Positions 7,801 to 16,513 of a stretch of 64,000 bases of DNA are shown here, one piece after another (position 1 is the stretch's first letter; each line of letters starts with the position of its first letter). Location: contig OX381705.1 of NCBI GenBank assembly GCA_947462335.1, forward strand, positions 33,565,570 to 33,629,569, given 5' to 3'. The position numbers and the translations under genes are program-made. Below the pieces are notes generated by a model that saw only the letters and a list, made by a program, of their open reading frames with translations, ran no database searches and was not told the DNA's origin. Origin of the DNA: Harmothoe impar (taxonomy: Eukaryota; Annelida; Polychaeta; Phyllodocida; Polynoidae).

Positions 7801-8950
7801 CGCGACCGTTTCAAAATCGGACATAGGCCCTCACATGTCAGACTTTGCGCAGGAAGAAAAGCTGTTGAGCACGCCTCAGAGATGTCTGATAGGGAGTTAC
7901 CACGGAAAAAATATTCTCTTGGGAACGCCGCTTCTCAAGTGGTATTTAGAGCACGGTTTGATAGTCACCAAAGTGCAGCTGGTGGTAGAATACCTACCTA
8001 AACGCTCCTTTGCCGGTTTCGCGGACGAAGTGACGGCGGCGCGAAGACGTGGCGACGTGAACGAGAACGAGAAAATTCTGTCAGACTGTTACAAGTTAAT
8101 GGGAAACGCTACGTACGGTAAAACAATCTGCAACAAAGAAAAACACACGGCGGTGAGATACACTGACAGTCGGAAGTTCGAACTATTGGCCAATTCGTGG
8201 CGCTTCAAAAAGGCGTCCGAGTTGACTTCCGATCTGTTTGAAGTCGAACTACAACCGAAAACGGTCAAGAACAACCTCCCTATTCAGATAGGGTTCATGG
8301 TATACCAGTACGCGAAGTTGAAAATGTTAGAGTTCACATACGACTTCTTGGATAGATTCGTCGATCGGCGCGATTATGCCCTTTGTCAAATGGACACCGA
8401 CAGTCTTTACATGGCTCTCAGCGGTGCCACGTTGGATGACCTAGTGAAACCTCGCCTGAGAGAGACGTACTTCAGAGAGAAACGAAAGTGGCTTCCGACA
8501 GCGGTGTGCGACGAGCACTTAGAGCTTTTCGTGAAGACAAAAACGGAAAGAGTGCGAGAATGGTGTGCGCCGCCCGGCGGATGTTGTGAGAGACGGTACC
8601 TTCACGATCTGAGAACTTCGGGGCTCATGAAAGCGGAGTGGGAAGGTGACGGGATCCTAAGTCTCAACCCTAAGACTTACATTTGCTACGATCGAGTCAG
8701 CGACACCGGTGAAAGAAAATCCAAAAAATGGAGTGCAAAAGGCGTACAGAAGAAACAAAACCCCCAGGAACCAGACGCCTTCTTGGATGTTCTTCGCCAA
8801 CGAAAAACTCTCATTGCTGTAAATAGAAATTTCAAAGTGGTGCGAAACAAAATGGTCACCTACACCATAGAGAAAGACGGCGTGCGCTACTTGTATTATA
8901 AGCGTCGCGTGCATTCTGACGGTGTGACAACGAGTCCTTTAGAGATATGA
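4823..8950 (+). CDS. Protein-primed family B DNA polymerase with zinc fingers, OTU-like and Vsr-like segments
   Basis: Predicted 1375 residues from the ATG at 4823. Exonuclease motifs: FDFEAFF (D414, E416), GFNSGRYDLN (547-556) and YNNKD (Y682, D686). Polymerase motifs: GLDANSLY (D787), KLMGNATYG (K1091) and MDTDSLY (D1191, D1193). This order and the KxxxNxxYG form are typical of viral/organellar protein-primed type B polymerases (DNA_pol_B_2). Extra parts are an N-terminal C2H2 finger (C6, C9), a second finger after residue 345, and a segment DNLCIFRCI (D232, C235) with H331 resembling OTU cysteine-protease signatures. Between motifs A and B, GCWFHAHEC (from G874) through WECEW (919-923) matches the Vsr-endonuclease pattern. 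The active motifs are all present, so it is likely functional. It should copy the linear element from its inverted ends; the priming protein is not identified. Confidence 0.93.
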   Translation: MTQYVCEKCFKMFKRAYNHERHVENCRVVAKFCPLCGEGDCRKSACRRESLDGVTVPPRICAVPNGEETFTANWPAIQTGVRMHGTRVSVTNFRLPTGELSDAVDTMRRIHLTQRFRYKVGFSVGLLLQHREDKSKLRYFHASQNNATLIQPLPTVTNSETLEELLSKMQNTVACEEVRKLCDADTKWHVLFPTNLNICVYMGPGEFPIGGRITQAGRVGKRSGVLDFPNKDNLCIFRCISFHLYNTSKRASDLLRQFCPAATPESFPGLNIRDLPALENLFDVQIAVYTASRQVPGRKLRRRVTLIRPPSRTVAARGKVNLHLTAKGGLHVSLVTDFNAYAGIYECCKCKAAFTTEFLLKRHRNQLSSCRQVKLRYVGGIYQNSRTIFEALADFSIFPPDGHSGIYPYKIAFDFEAFFRPCKEPSTEHVSLLWDHVPLSASVASDFPGWEGPVCFVRASDADSDPLLDRVLNHINENAKAIGEAVLELYRPTLAKLDAAIGEALLLEEATFTTPSPGGFAAAQTRHPLVQLKKRLLRYIRQAPVVGFNSGRYDLNLIKIRLHSFFASGDRRNQEFSVIKRSNQYLAVYTQHTVFLDVVNYLAPGYNYATYLRAFTRNEEKGHFPYEWMTSTRKLANRTLPPRSAFDSELTGVKMSESDYAACQKVWSDEKMQTMEDYLIHYNNKDVKPFIEALKNHAKFFQDRGIDMLKDGVSLAGLTLRFLFQNLEDAFTTFPQFDAVLHALIKENLVGGPSIIFHRFHEKGTTRIREHKYGEEARPCQHILGLDANSLYLRCMSEAHCTGYYAVRRPETEFKPEIRQRNSHSALEWLRFVEHDRDVKLRHALNGGEMAVGCRRIRVDGFHAASNTVFQFHGCWFHAHECIPSHRYQCASLREERRDRTTRVSAYLKALGYKLVVVWECEWREMKRRDERVKASQQRWKVDALKVSRNAMSESDILSAVKEEKMFGLVQVDITTPPHLREYFEEMTPVFKNATVSKSDIGPHMSDFAQEEKLLSTPQRCLIGSYHGKNILLGTPLLKWYLEHGLIVTKVQLVVEYLPKRSFAGFADEVTAARRRGDVNENEKILSDCYKLMGNATYGKTICNKEKHTAVRYTDSRKFELLANSWRFKKASELTSDLFEVELQPKTVKNNLPIQIGFMVYQYAKLKMLEFTYDFLDRFVDRRDYALCQMDTDSLYMALSGATLDDLVKPRLRETYFREKRKWLPTAVCDEHLELFVKTKTERVREWCAPPGGCCERRYLHDLRTSGLMKAEWEGDGILSLNPKTYICYDRVSDTGERKSKKWSAKGVQKKQNPQEPDAFLDVLRQRKTLIAVNRNFKVVRNKMVTYTIEKDGVRYLYYKRRVHSDGVTTSPLEI

Positions 8951-9020
8951 AAAAAAAAAAAAAAAAATAAGCGTGTGCATCTTTTCAAAAATAGAGTGTT
9001 TATCAAGATTGAAAAAAAAA

Positions 9021-9026
9021 AATAAA
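9021..9026 (+). terminator. Polyadenylation signal after the polymerase gene
   Basis: AATAAA within an A-rich stretch 71 bp past the stop codon, just before the right TIR. Confidence 0.45.
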
Positions 9027-9039
9027 AAAAATTTAAAAG

Positions 9040-9555
9040 AAAATATTGTTGTGTTTTTATTATCATACGGCTTCTTTTACTAGTAAGTCGCGCAGTCTCT
9101 TAAAGCGTCACTCATGTGACGACGTCGCTTCCAGTCACGGGATCCTAAACAAAAAAAAACTTCTTCTTCTTCCGGTCACGTGATCAATCAGGTCGCTTCC
9201 GATTGGCTATTAAGTCGTGTGACGTCACTTCCGGTCACGTGACTCATCAGGTCACTTCCGATCACGTGATCCTAAATTAGGTCATATGACGTCACTTCCG
9301 GTCCCCTAAGTAGGTCAGTAGGTTACCCAGAATGCACCATCCCCTAAGTAGGTCACTTCCGGTCACCCAATGGAGGCCTCTGATTGGCTGCAGGGTTACC
9401 CAGAATGCACCGCTAATCCCCTAAGTAGGTCACTACCGGTCACGTGACCAAATGGAGGCCTCTGATTGGCTAACTAGGTCACGTGACGTCACCACTAATC
9501 CCCTAAGTAGGTCACTTCCGGTCACGTGACCAAATGGAGGCCTCTGATTGGCTGC
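9040..9555 (-). repeat. Right terminal inverted repeat
   Basis: Reverse complement of the left arm. It begins just downstream of the polymerase gene with TTGTTGTGTTTTTAT and runs out through tandem GTCACTTCCGGTCACGTGA, CCCCTAAGTAGGTCA and GGAGGCCTCTGATTGGCTG modules. It ends near 9555, where sequence becomes ordinary AT-rich DNA. It is shorter than the left arm because the left-only block of about 470 bp is absent; its triplet tract is only about four units. Confidence 0.85.
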
Positions 9556-10990
9556 ATGTCGATTGAGTAATAAACAGTACTTAACTATAGTCCCGTTCCG
9601 ATACATACTATACTACTAAGATGCCAACCATTGTACTATCGGCTCTCATCTCGTGTGGATAGATTTATGCTCTATCGTACATTACATGTCCAGTGGTATG
9701 GCTGGGATGGCTGATATTGACTGCAAAGAAATAATGTATTATAAGGCAGGCATGGTTTTACATCAAAGGTTAACATATATGTCTATATATACTTCGTGCA
9801 GTGTTCACCTCAATTAGGACATTCAGAAGACTTTAAGAGTCGAATTCTACAGGCTCTTCGGCACTGTAATTGCACTTCCTACAGGATCTCTCAGATTTTA
9901 TACATTTTCTGCCCCCCCCCTCTAACAGAAATACGTTATTTTACGTCAAAAGAGCGTTATACAAATTTTGGCTATGATAAGGAGCCATATATAGGGAAAT
10001 GTTTTGAAATGCTATAAGCCTCTATAGTGACCCTGGTGTTACCATCACTGCCCCACTTTTAGGCAAGCTGTAGAATGGAGAGGACCTTGAGGTCGAGGCC
10101 TTTCCACAATTCATTGTATTCAGGGGACAGATCGTGTCTTCTAGCGTTGCCCTGGAGAGGCTAGGCTCTGGGAAGGTGACATTGGAACCGCTTTCTGTCT
10201 TTTGCGACTTTGGAGTATGGCTTTAAACCAATGTCAGTGTGATGAATGTGATTTTGCTCTATACATTTTGCATTAAGTAACACATTAAAATTCGAGTCAC
10301 GCATTACATTTGCGTAAGGTGTGTTCAACCTATTGGCGGGGGACTTTGTCACCTTAAACTATGTCAAGCGCATAGGTATAAGCCATTTGACTGCAGGTAC
10401 CATTCCTTGGAGCCTCCAGTCAACTATCTTAATGAGGCTATGGGGTCAATCTGGGGGTCATTTCATCTGACGGAAGCCAGTCATACTAAAATATATATCA
10501 AACCACTATATCTCTGTCGGGTACACAATGCCACCATAACTATATGTGAAAACACTGTAACGGTGGTCAGATATGCATATGTGATTTGAATTATATTGAG
10601 ATCATATAACTTGGTGTATTTCGATGTGTATAGTGTAAATTGGCAACTTGTGCATGGAGCAATAACATCACAGTGTATTACAGTATCGCAGATATTTGTC
10701 GTTGACATATCTTAATTATAAATAGGTTAACAATGCTGGGCAGTATTATGAACTAGTTCAATGAGATTCTGCTATTGAAGTTGAAGGGGGACACTCTCAT
10801 CACTATTATCATGGTAACAATTGGTATGTAACTACATTTTGTATACACATAACTATTGTCAGTCCTTATTGAATGTGAGCACATGTCAATTATTATGTAT
10901 ATATTGCGTAATAAAGTGGTGGAAAATCGGTCTGGTGTTGTTGCATACACTTAAAATAATATGCATTTAATAGGGTACATTCTTTGAAGC
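9556..10990. other. AT-rich intergenic DNA, no feature seen
   Basis: Starts right outside the polymerase element. Only short chance ORFs, no strong repeat, no RNA gene. Confidence 0.6.
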
Positions 10991-11456
10991 ACATTGTAAA
11001 AAATAGATGTACCTTTTACGGGTTTACCCTGTAAAACTCAAGAGTGATTCGCCGTTATTCTGAATACAATGAAGGATCGTAAATATCAGCCATTTTATAT
11101 AGTGTGTGTCCTGCCATAGATAGGTGGCCTGGTTTGTCAGAAGACTTTTCTGGAGGGGGGTAAACCCTTCAAGTGAAGTATACATCTAGAAATAATAGTA
11201 ATTTTCCACTAATCTATATGTTTGACAATTCAACAATTCAAACTTATGGTAGCTTTGACAATATTGATGATATTCAGAAGAAAACAGTTGTATGGATATA
11301 TAATACCACTGGCAAAAATGCTGATTCTCTGTAGATTTGAAACGGTGATTCCAATTAAAATAAATGGAGATAATCACCAATAAAATTATGGTGAAAGTTA
11401 TATCCCGAAAGTTGCCAGTGAATCACCGTTATTTTGACAACTTATTTTTACAGTGT
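10991..11456. mobile_element. Candidate MITE with CACTGTAAAAA-like ends
   Basis: Left end ACATTGTAAAAAATA and right end TTATTTTTACAGTGT are imperfect inverted repeats about 466 bp apart, and GTGATTCGCCGTTATT / GAATCACCGTTATT motifs lie inside. CACTG-type ends are seen in CACTA-like elements. The interior is AT-rich and non-coding. Duplication of target not established. Confidence 0.4.
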
Positions 11457-11490
11457 AGATGTCTAGTTGCTTTACTGAAAGAACATTTTA

Positions 11491-14095
11491 GTAGGGGGGG
11501 GGTGTTAAATGGCTAATTTTGTCGTACGGTTTCAGGGACAGGCTCAAACTATGCATTTGGGACCCAAAACTCGAGAAATCACAGAAATATTTTTTTCGGA
11601 CCCCTGTGACCCCCCCGTACATGGGGTCCGAAGATTGGCCAAATAGTGAGAAAACAGCCCAAATTCAGGCTTTCAGATTCCTACTCAAACCTCACCATGC
11701 CTTCATGAAAATGGTCAGAAACCTTCATTTGGGACCCAAAGAGACCATTTAAAGTCATATTGTTGTGATTATAGGGGTGTTTCCCCCTCTGGGGAGGGGG
11801 TGCGTCCATGGTAAAATACTGATAAATCAGCTTTTTTGAAGGCATTTGCTCCTATACAATCAGGTCCCTATACTGCCATAAAACATCATCATCATCAACC
11901 ATTCTGGAGGGCCCCTTGTTTCTGTTAACTACCCCTCTATGACCCCTAACCCCATAGCATGCACCAATAGCCATCAGATAACTCCCTTCCCCCTCCGCCC
12001 TCGCCTCTATATTACACTGTACTCAGAATGTCAGGATCTTTGAATATCAATAGTCATTCACAGACACCTTAGCCTGTCTTGGGAGTAAGACAGTGGTGTG
12101 TTTAAAAGAGGGGTGGGGGATATGGAAAGGGCCCAGACCTCCTCCCTTACCCTATACAGATATAAGAGGAGGGCTACCTCAGTCCATCTAAGAACTCCAA
12201 CCATCAGACCTCTTATAATTTATTTATCATACATGCATGAATGGCTTTACCATGCACCTCAACAGAAAACTGATAAGGGACCCAAAGAGACTATTAAAGG
12301 TTATATTCTTGTGATTGCATGAATATAACCCAAATTTTGGAGGGCCTTTGCTTCAATATATTTGAATTGTCAACATATTAAAATGAGTTTAGATCAGATA
12401 GATAATACCCTTTTCAAAGGTCTCTATATTCATTTTGAGTTACCCTACCAATGATCACAGCCCCCCCCCCTTCATTCTATGCCTAGTACCTCACCCCATG
12501 TGTATTCATAGTCAAGATGACTGCTTCATGTTGTTACACTTATTATACATAGTAATTCTATAATAGTTAGCAGAGATCTAATATTAATATTACTAATAAC
12601 CTGATACTACAATAACCAAGTGGTTAAATGCATAGAATGATGGATGGTAGAGTGGTGATGGGGGGGCATGCAAATGACTCCAAATAAGGACTGGTGTCCT
12701 TATCTCTTAGTCTACACCTTGCATGGTTAGTATCCTAGATAGAAGACAAGAGAAAATTATTTAATTCAATTCTCTGAGGTGTTAAATAAATACTCCGAAC
12801 CCTAAATATTATTGGAGCCAATAATAAACCCTGCAATTATATTATGGGGAGGGGTAGGTAACCCTGATACCTCATGTGCAATGCTAAAGATCAGATTTTG
12901 TCAAAGACGGGCATACATGCAACATTTGAGGGTGCTGCTATAATATTCAGATATATGAAAATATAACAATGGCATGGTGCTTGGTAGATCTATGCCATCC
13001 CCTATATGGGGTAAAGGGTAAGTTGGTAGAACCTAATATCAAACTTTGAGGACAGATGAATACATATCTTGATATTAAACCCAATATTGAACCCAAATTT
13101 GACTTGAAGTACAGTATCCCTCTACCAGCTGTAGTAGATACACCTACCAGGGCGATCTCAAGGACCCATCTCACTCATTCTTTTTTTTTTTTTTTGGGGG
13201 GGGGGGGGCCCTCTTTTAACCACACCACTGTCCCACTCCCAGGCATGATACATACCATGAGAGGCAATGCTGTGCACTGTGCCACATGGAGGGAGGGTTG
13301 GGCTGATGGTTGTACTGAGTAATATGGAGCCGAGGGGGGGGGGGGGGTTATTTCATGGCTATTAGTTTGGGGTGAGGGTGGGAATGGGGTGGAGGGGTGT
13401 CATAGGGGTTGGTTAACAGGAACAGGGAGCCCTCAAGAAAGGTTCAAACTATCAGACAGGTCTTATGTTAATACATTATTTCAGTATAGGGTAATATAGA
13501 GGCGAAGGGGGGGGGGGGAGAGTTATCTGGTGGCTATTGGTGCATGTTGGGAGGGGGGGGGGGGTCATAGAGGGGAGTTAACAGAAAGAGGGGACCCTCC
13601 AGAAGGGTTTAATCTGCCTGATTAGGTGTCCTGAGGATCTTTTATGGCAGTATAGGGATGTGATTGTAAGGGAGCAAATGCCTTCAAAATAGCTGATTTA
13701 TCGGTATTTTACCGAGGACGAACCACCCCCCCAGAGGGGGAAACACCTCTATAATCACAACAATATGACTTTAACCCCTTCCACGCGGTAAGCCAATATA
13801 TTGCACAAAATTGCATTGAGTTACAAGAAACCCAGTGGTAAAGGGGTTAAATGGTCTCTTTGGGTCCCATATGAGGGTTTCTGACCATTTTCATGAAGTC
13901 ATGATTTGATTTTAGAAGGAATCTGAAATCCTAAATTTGGGCTGTTTTCTCACTATTTGGCCGATCTTCGGACCCTATGTACGGGGGGGTCACGGAGGTC
14001 CCAAAAAAATATTTTTGTGATTTCCCGTGTTTTTGGACCCAAATGCATAGTTTGAGCCTGTCCCCGAAGAAAAGTAGATTTATCACCCCCCCTAA
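11491..14095. repeat. Large foldback (inverted repeat) of about 2.6 kb
   Basis: The arm 11491-12130 is the diverged reverse complement of about 13200-14095. Shared blocks include the TGCATTTGGGACCCAAA region, GGTCCGAAGATTGGCC, ATAATCACAACAATATGACTT, AGGCATTTGCTCC and ACAGTGGTGTG. Near the centre are long poly-G and poly-T runs (13180-13210, 13335-13350). No transposase ORF is seen, so it is a non-autonomous foldback or an inverted duplication. Confidence 0.75.
13775..13846. mobile_element. 72-bp TTAA-flanked micro-MITE (piggyBac-like)
   Basis: Ends are CCCCTTCCAC and GTGGTAAAGGGG, with TTAA directly on both sides (13771-13774 and 13847-13850). The opposite foldback arm has the uninterrupted site with a single TTAA at 11749-11752, proving insertion and target duplication. 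TTAA duplication and CCC-starting ends are hallmarks of piggyBac elements. Confidence 0.75.
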
Positions 14096-14109
14096 TTTTA
14101 GATACCCTC

Positions 14110-14867
14110 CACAGTCTCATAGAGACCTTGGTGAATCTAATATATAGTGTTCAATCAGTGGTACTCATAATTAAAACTATCTGAATAATACTGACAACCC
14201 TCCAGGTTATATCAATGTCCATAATACTCAGAGTGCTACAGTTCGAATGCAATCAGATTTTTTTTCCCAGATCCCTAATGTAGATTGAAACCTAATACCC
14301 ATGATGGAGATCAACTCTGCTCATCAACGTTATTGGATGATCATAAAGTTATTCATAGAGGAATCGGATACCCCTTTCTGCGCGTTTTAACTGAGAAATA
14401 TCTAACGATAGTTATTTGACATTCATAATTAAAACTCTGAGGTTTCACCATAATTCGTTATCAACATCTTTGAAAAAATATGATCAACAACATATCATTG
14501 GCTCGTCTTTCACACACTCATACAGTTTATACATGAACGACATTAAAAGTTTGCGGTATCGACGAGAATTTGATATCCTGGCATAATTATTTATTTCCAC
14601 TTTTTACAGAGTCGTTCAGAGTGGCGATTCATGGTGAATTGTCAGGCCCAACCGAACAAATAACTTAATGTACGGTGAATAGCATCGTGTGTAGAAAGGA
14701 TCAAGTCTAAACACGACTCAAACACGTTAAACATGCACATACTTGATCTGCGCAACTTTCATTATTATTTGGCTACAACTTGGCAGATTCTAGAAAAATT
14801 CTGGAATCGGTTGAGTATTTTAAAGAGGAATCTGAGAGGTACGGAATATAAGTATGTGTAATGTTGT
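14110..14867. other. AT-rich intergenic DNA, no feature seen
   Basis: No ORF of note, no repeat recognised. Confidence 0.5.
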
Positions 14868-15288
14868 ACGTAGTAGGTATACGGGGCTGTAGGTATAGTA
14901 CATGTAGAATTGGGACAGCAGCACAGGCTTTCAGTAGTATGTAGAAATGAGACAATGGTAAACTAGTGCGAGGTTGTGCCAGCATTGGGCAAACCCAAGC
15001 CAATCTAATAGGGCTGGCTTGGGTATCCTCGATAGGCACAGGGTATAAGTAGTATGTAGAGCTTGGACAGTGGCACAGGGTGTAAGTAGTATGTAGAAAT
15101 GGAAAAGTGGCACAGGCTGTCAGTAGTATATAGAAATGAGACATTGGTACAGGGGGATAAGTAGTGTGTAAAAATGGCACAGTGTCACAGGCTGTAGGTA
15201 GGATCTAGAAATGGTACAGTGTCACAGACTGTAAGTGGGGTGTAGAAATGGGACAGTGTCACAGGCTGTAAGTAATAATTATGTGGAA
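14868..15288 (+). repeat. Minisatellite of about 37-bp units
   Basis: Degenerate tandem copies of a TGTAGAAATGGGACAGTG-CACAGGCTGTAAGTAGTA-type unit at about 14903, 14940, 15054, 15091, 15128, 15166, 15203 and 15240. The array is interrupted at about 14955-15045 by a segment with a GGGCAAACCCAAGCC / GGCTTGGGT inverted motif. ORFs through it are artefacts of the repeat. Confidence 0.8.
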
Positions 15289-15757
15289 ATGGCTGCAGAA
15301 GGTGCATTGTTAACATATAAGGTGATGCACACTCTGCGACCTCCATGCACTCAACTAGAACGGGAGTGCTTAGTCTGTTCGAGACACTGATAGTGACAAC
15401 CAATAGTTAATAGTTGATAGTAAATCATGCTCGATGGACCTCCTCATTGCACTACAGTATAAGTCACCTATCAACAGAGCCTGCTACTGTTACACTTCAA
15501 CCCAGGAAACTGGGGTGAGGAAGAGTGAGACTAGTGCGAGCATGCCCATAGAGCAAGGTAGGGTGAGCCCTGTGTGAAGAAGCTCACCCTATGTGCTAGA
15601 CTGGGCAAGTCTTGTGCCTATAGCCTCCTCTGCCCAAACCCACACTGAGGGTGACTCTCTTCTGTGTGCTGACACACGACCTTACCCAAGGTCACCCAAG
15701 CATGCACACCAGGAGTTAGTAGTAGGTTGTGTATTTCCATGGTGGATAAATAGACGT

Positions 15758-15878
15758 ACCCTAAAGGGGTGAATCCACTGAGGAAAATCTGTCGGATTGG
15801 ACGAGACTCATCCATAGGTTTAACATTGTGAAGGTGCATCCGATCCGACCGATTTGCCTCAGTGGATTCACCCTTTTA
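15758..15878. mobile_element. Small foldback element
   Basis: AAAGGGGTGAATCCACTGAG (left) and CTCAGTGGATTCACCCTTTT (right) close a hairpin. The stem continues inward through AAATC-GTCGGAT pairing. About 120 bp, non-coding. Confidence 0.7.
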
Positions 15879-15896
15879 TATGGCCACCCAACACAG

Positions 15897-16009
15897 ATCC
15901 GATAGTATAGTGGTCATCACTGTTGATTTGTATGTGAAAGGTCCAGGGTTCGCAACTCGGCCATGTCAACCTAACCACCATTTTATCTTTAATTGTCTAT
16001 TTTTATGAA
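15897..16009 (+). repeat. tRNA-derived SINE-like copy 1
   Basis: TAGTATAGTGGTCATCAC resembles a pol III A box and GGTCCAGGGTTCGCAACTC a B box at tRNA spacing. They are followed by a shared tail GCCATGTCAACCTAACCACC. The cloverleaf is degenerate, so this is not a functional tRNA gene. Confidence 0.55.
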
Positions 16010-16313
16010 CCTAACTTAACAATTTCCCACAAAATACATCTCACTGGTCTATTGTTTTTAAAGCAAGGGGCAACTGGGAGAACTCGCATCACAGCTGCAT
16101 AGGGCCTTCATTATGCTACTGCAAGCCCCTGTCGCACCTCTACCACAGTGCCACACAGTCCCAGCCATCAAGCCTGGATTTGGGCAACATGGCGGAGAGT
16201 TGGATAGGGCTAGCACAAGATTCAGGCCTGTGTGAGGGCAATGCTAGGAACAAAAGGTTAAAACATTCCAATGTACAACATATAGGTTCCTTAGATATCA
16301 CAACCTTGTACCC

Positions 16314-16425
16314 ACATGGTAGTCTAGTGGTCATCACAGTCGCCTTGTATCCCAAAGGTCCAGGGTTCGTCACTTGGTCATGTCAACCTTCCCATTATTT
16401 TATCTTCAATTTTCTCTTTTTATGA
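16314..16425 (+). repeat. tRNA-derived SINE-like copy 2
   Basis: Same A-box/B-box body and tail as the copy at 15897: TAGTCTAGTGGTCATCACAG then GGTCCAGGGTTCGTCACTTG. Confidence 0.55.
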
Positions 16426-16513
16426 AGATAAAATGGTGGGTAGGTTGGCATGGCCGAGTCATGAACCCTGGACCTTTGGGGTACAAGGTGATGGTGCTGA
16501 CCACCATACTACA
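16426..16513 (-). repeat. tRNA-derived SINE-like copy 3, inverted
   Basis: Reverse complement of the preceding copy (GGTTGGCATGGCCGAGTC, GAACCCTGGACCTTTGGGG), abutting it tail to tail to form an inverted pair. Confidence 0.55.

Larger units (their letters stand above)
1..9555. mobile_element. TIR-bounded protein-primed DNA polymerase element (virus-like or self-synthesising transposon)
   Basis: The outermost roughly 300 bases on the left reappear as the reverse complement up to about 9511 on the right. Position 1 corresponds to 9511, and the right arm runs on to about 9555, so about 45 bases of the left tip lie outside the window. Between the arms are three uninterrupted genes: a tandem DEATH-domain protein (minus), a PC4-like protein (plus) and a protein-primed family B DNA polymerase (plus). 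Linear elements with inverted ends and such polymerases include Polintons, adintoviruses, adenoviruses and linear plasmids. No retroviral-type integrase, packaging ATPase, maturation protease or jelly-roll capsid ORF is visible, so this is either a distinct minimal element or a reduced derivative. Intact reading frames suggest recent insertion. A target-site duplication cannot be tested because the left flank is missing. Confidence 0.85.

Noticed and set aside
14773..15403. ORFs across the 37-bp minisatellite
   Set aside because: Repeated peptide is a direct product of the tandem DNA unit; no independent coding evidence.
15897..16513. Functional tRNA genes
   Set aside because: A- and B-box-like matches exist, but stems do not close into a good cloverleaf and copies share a SINE-like tail.
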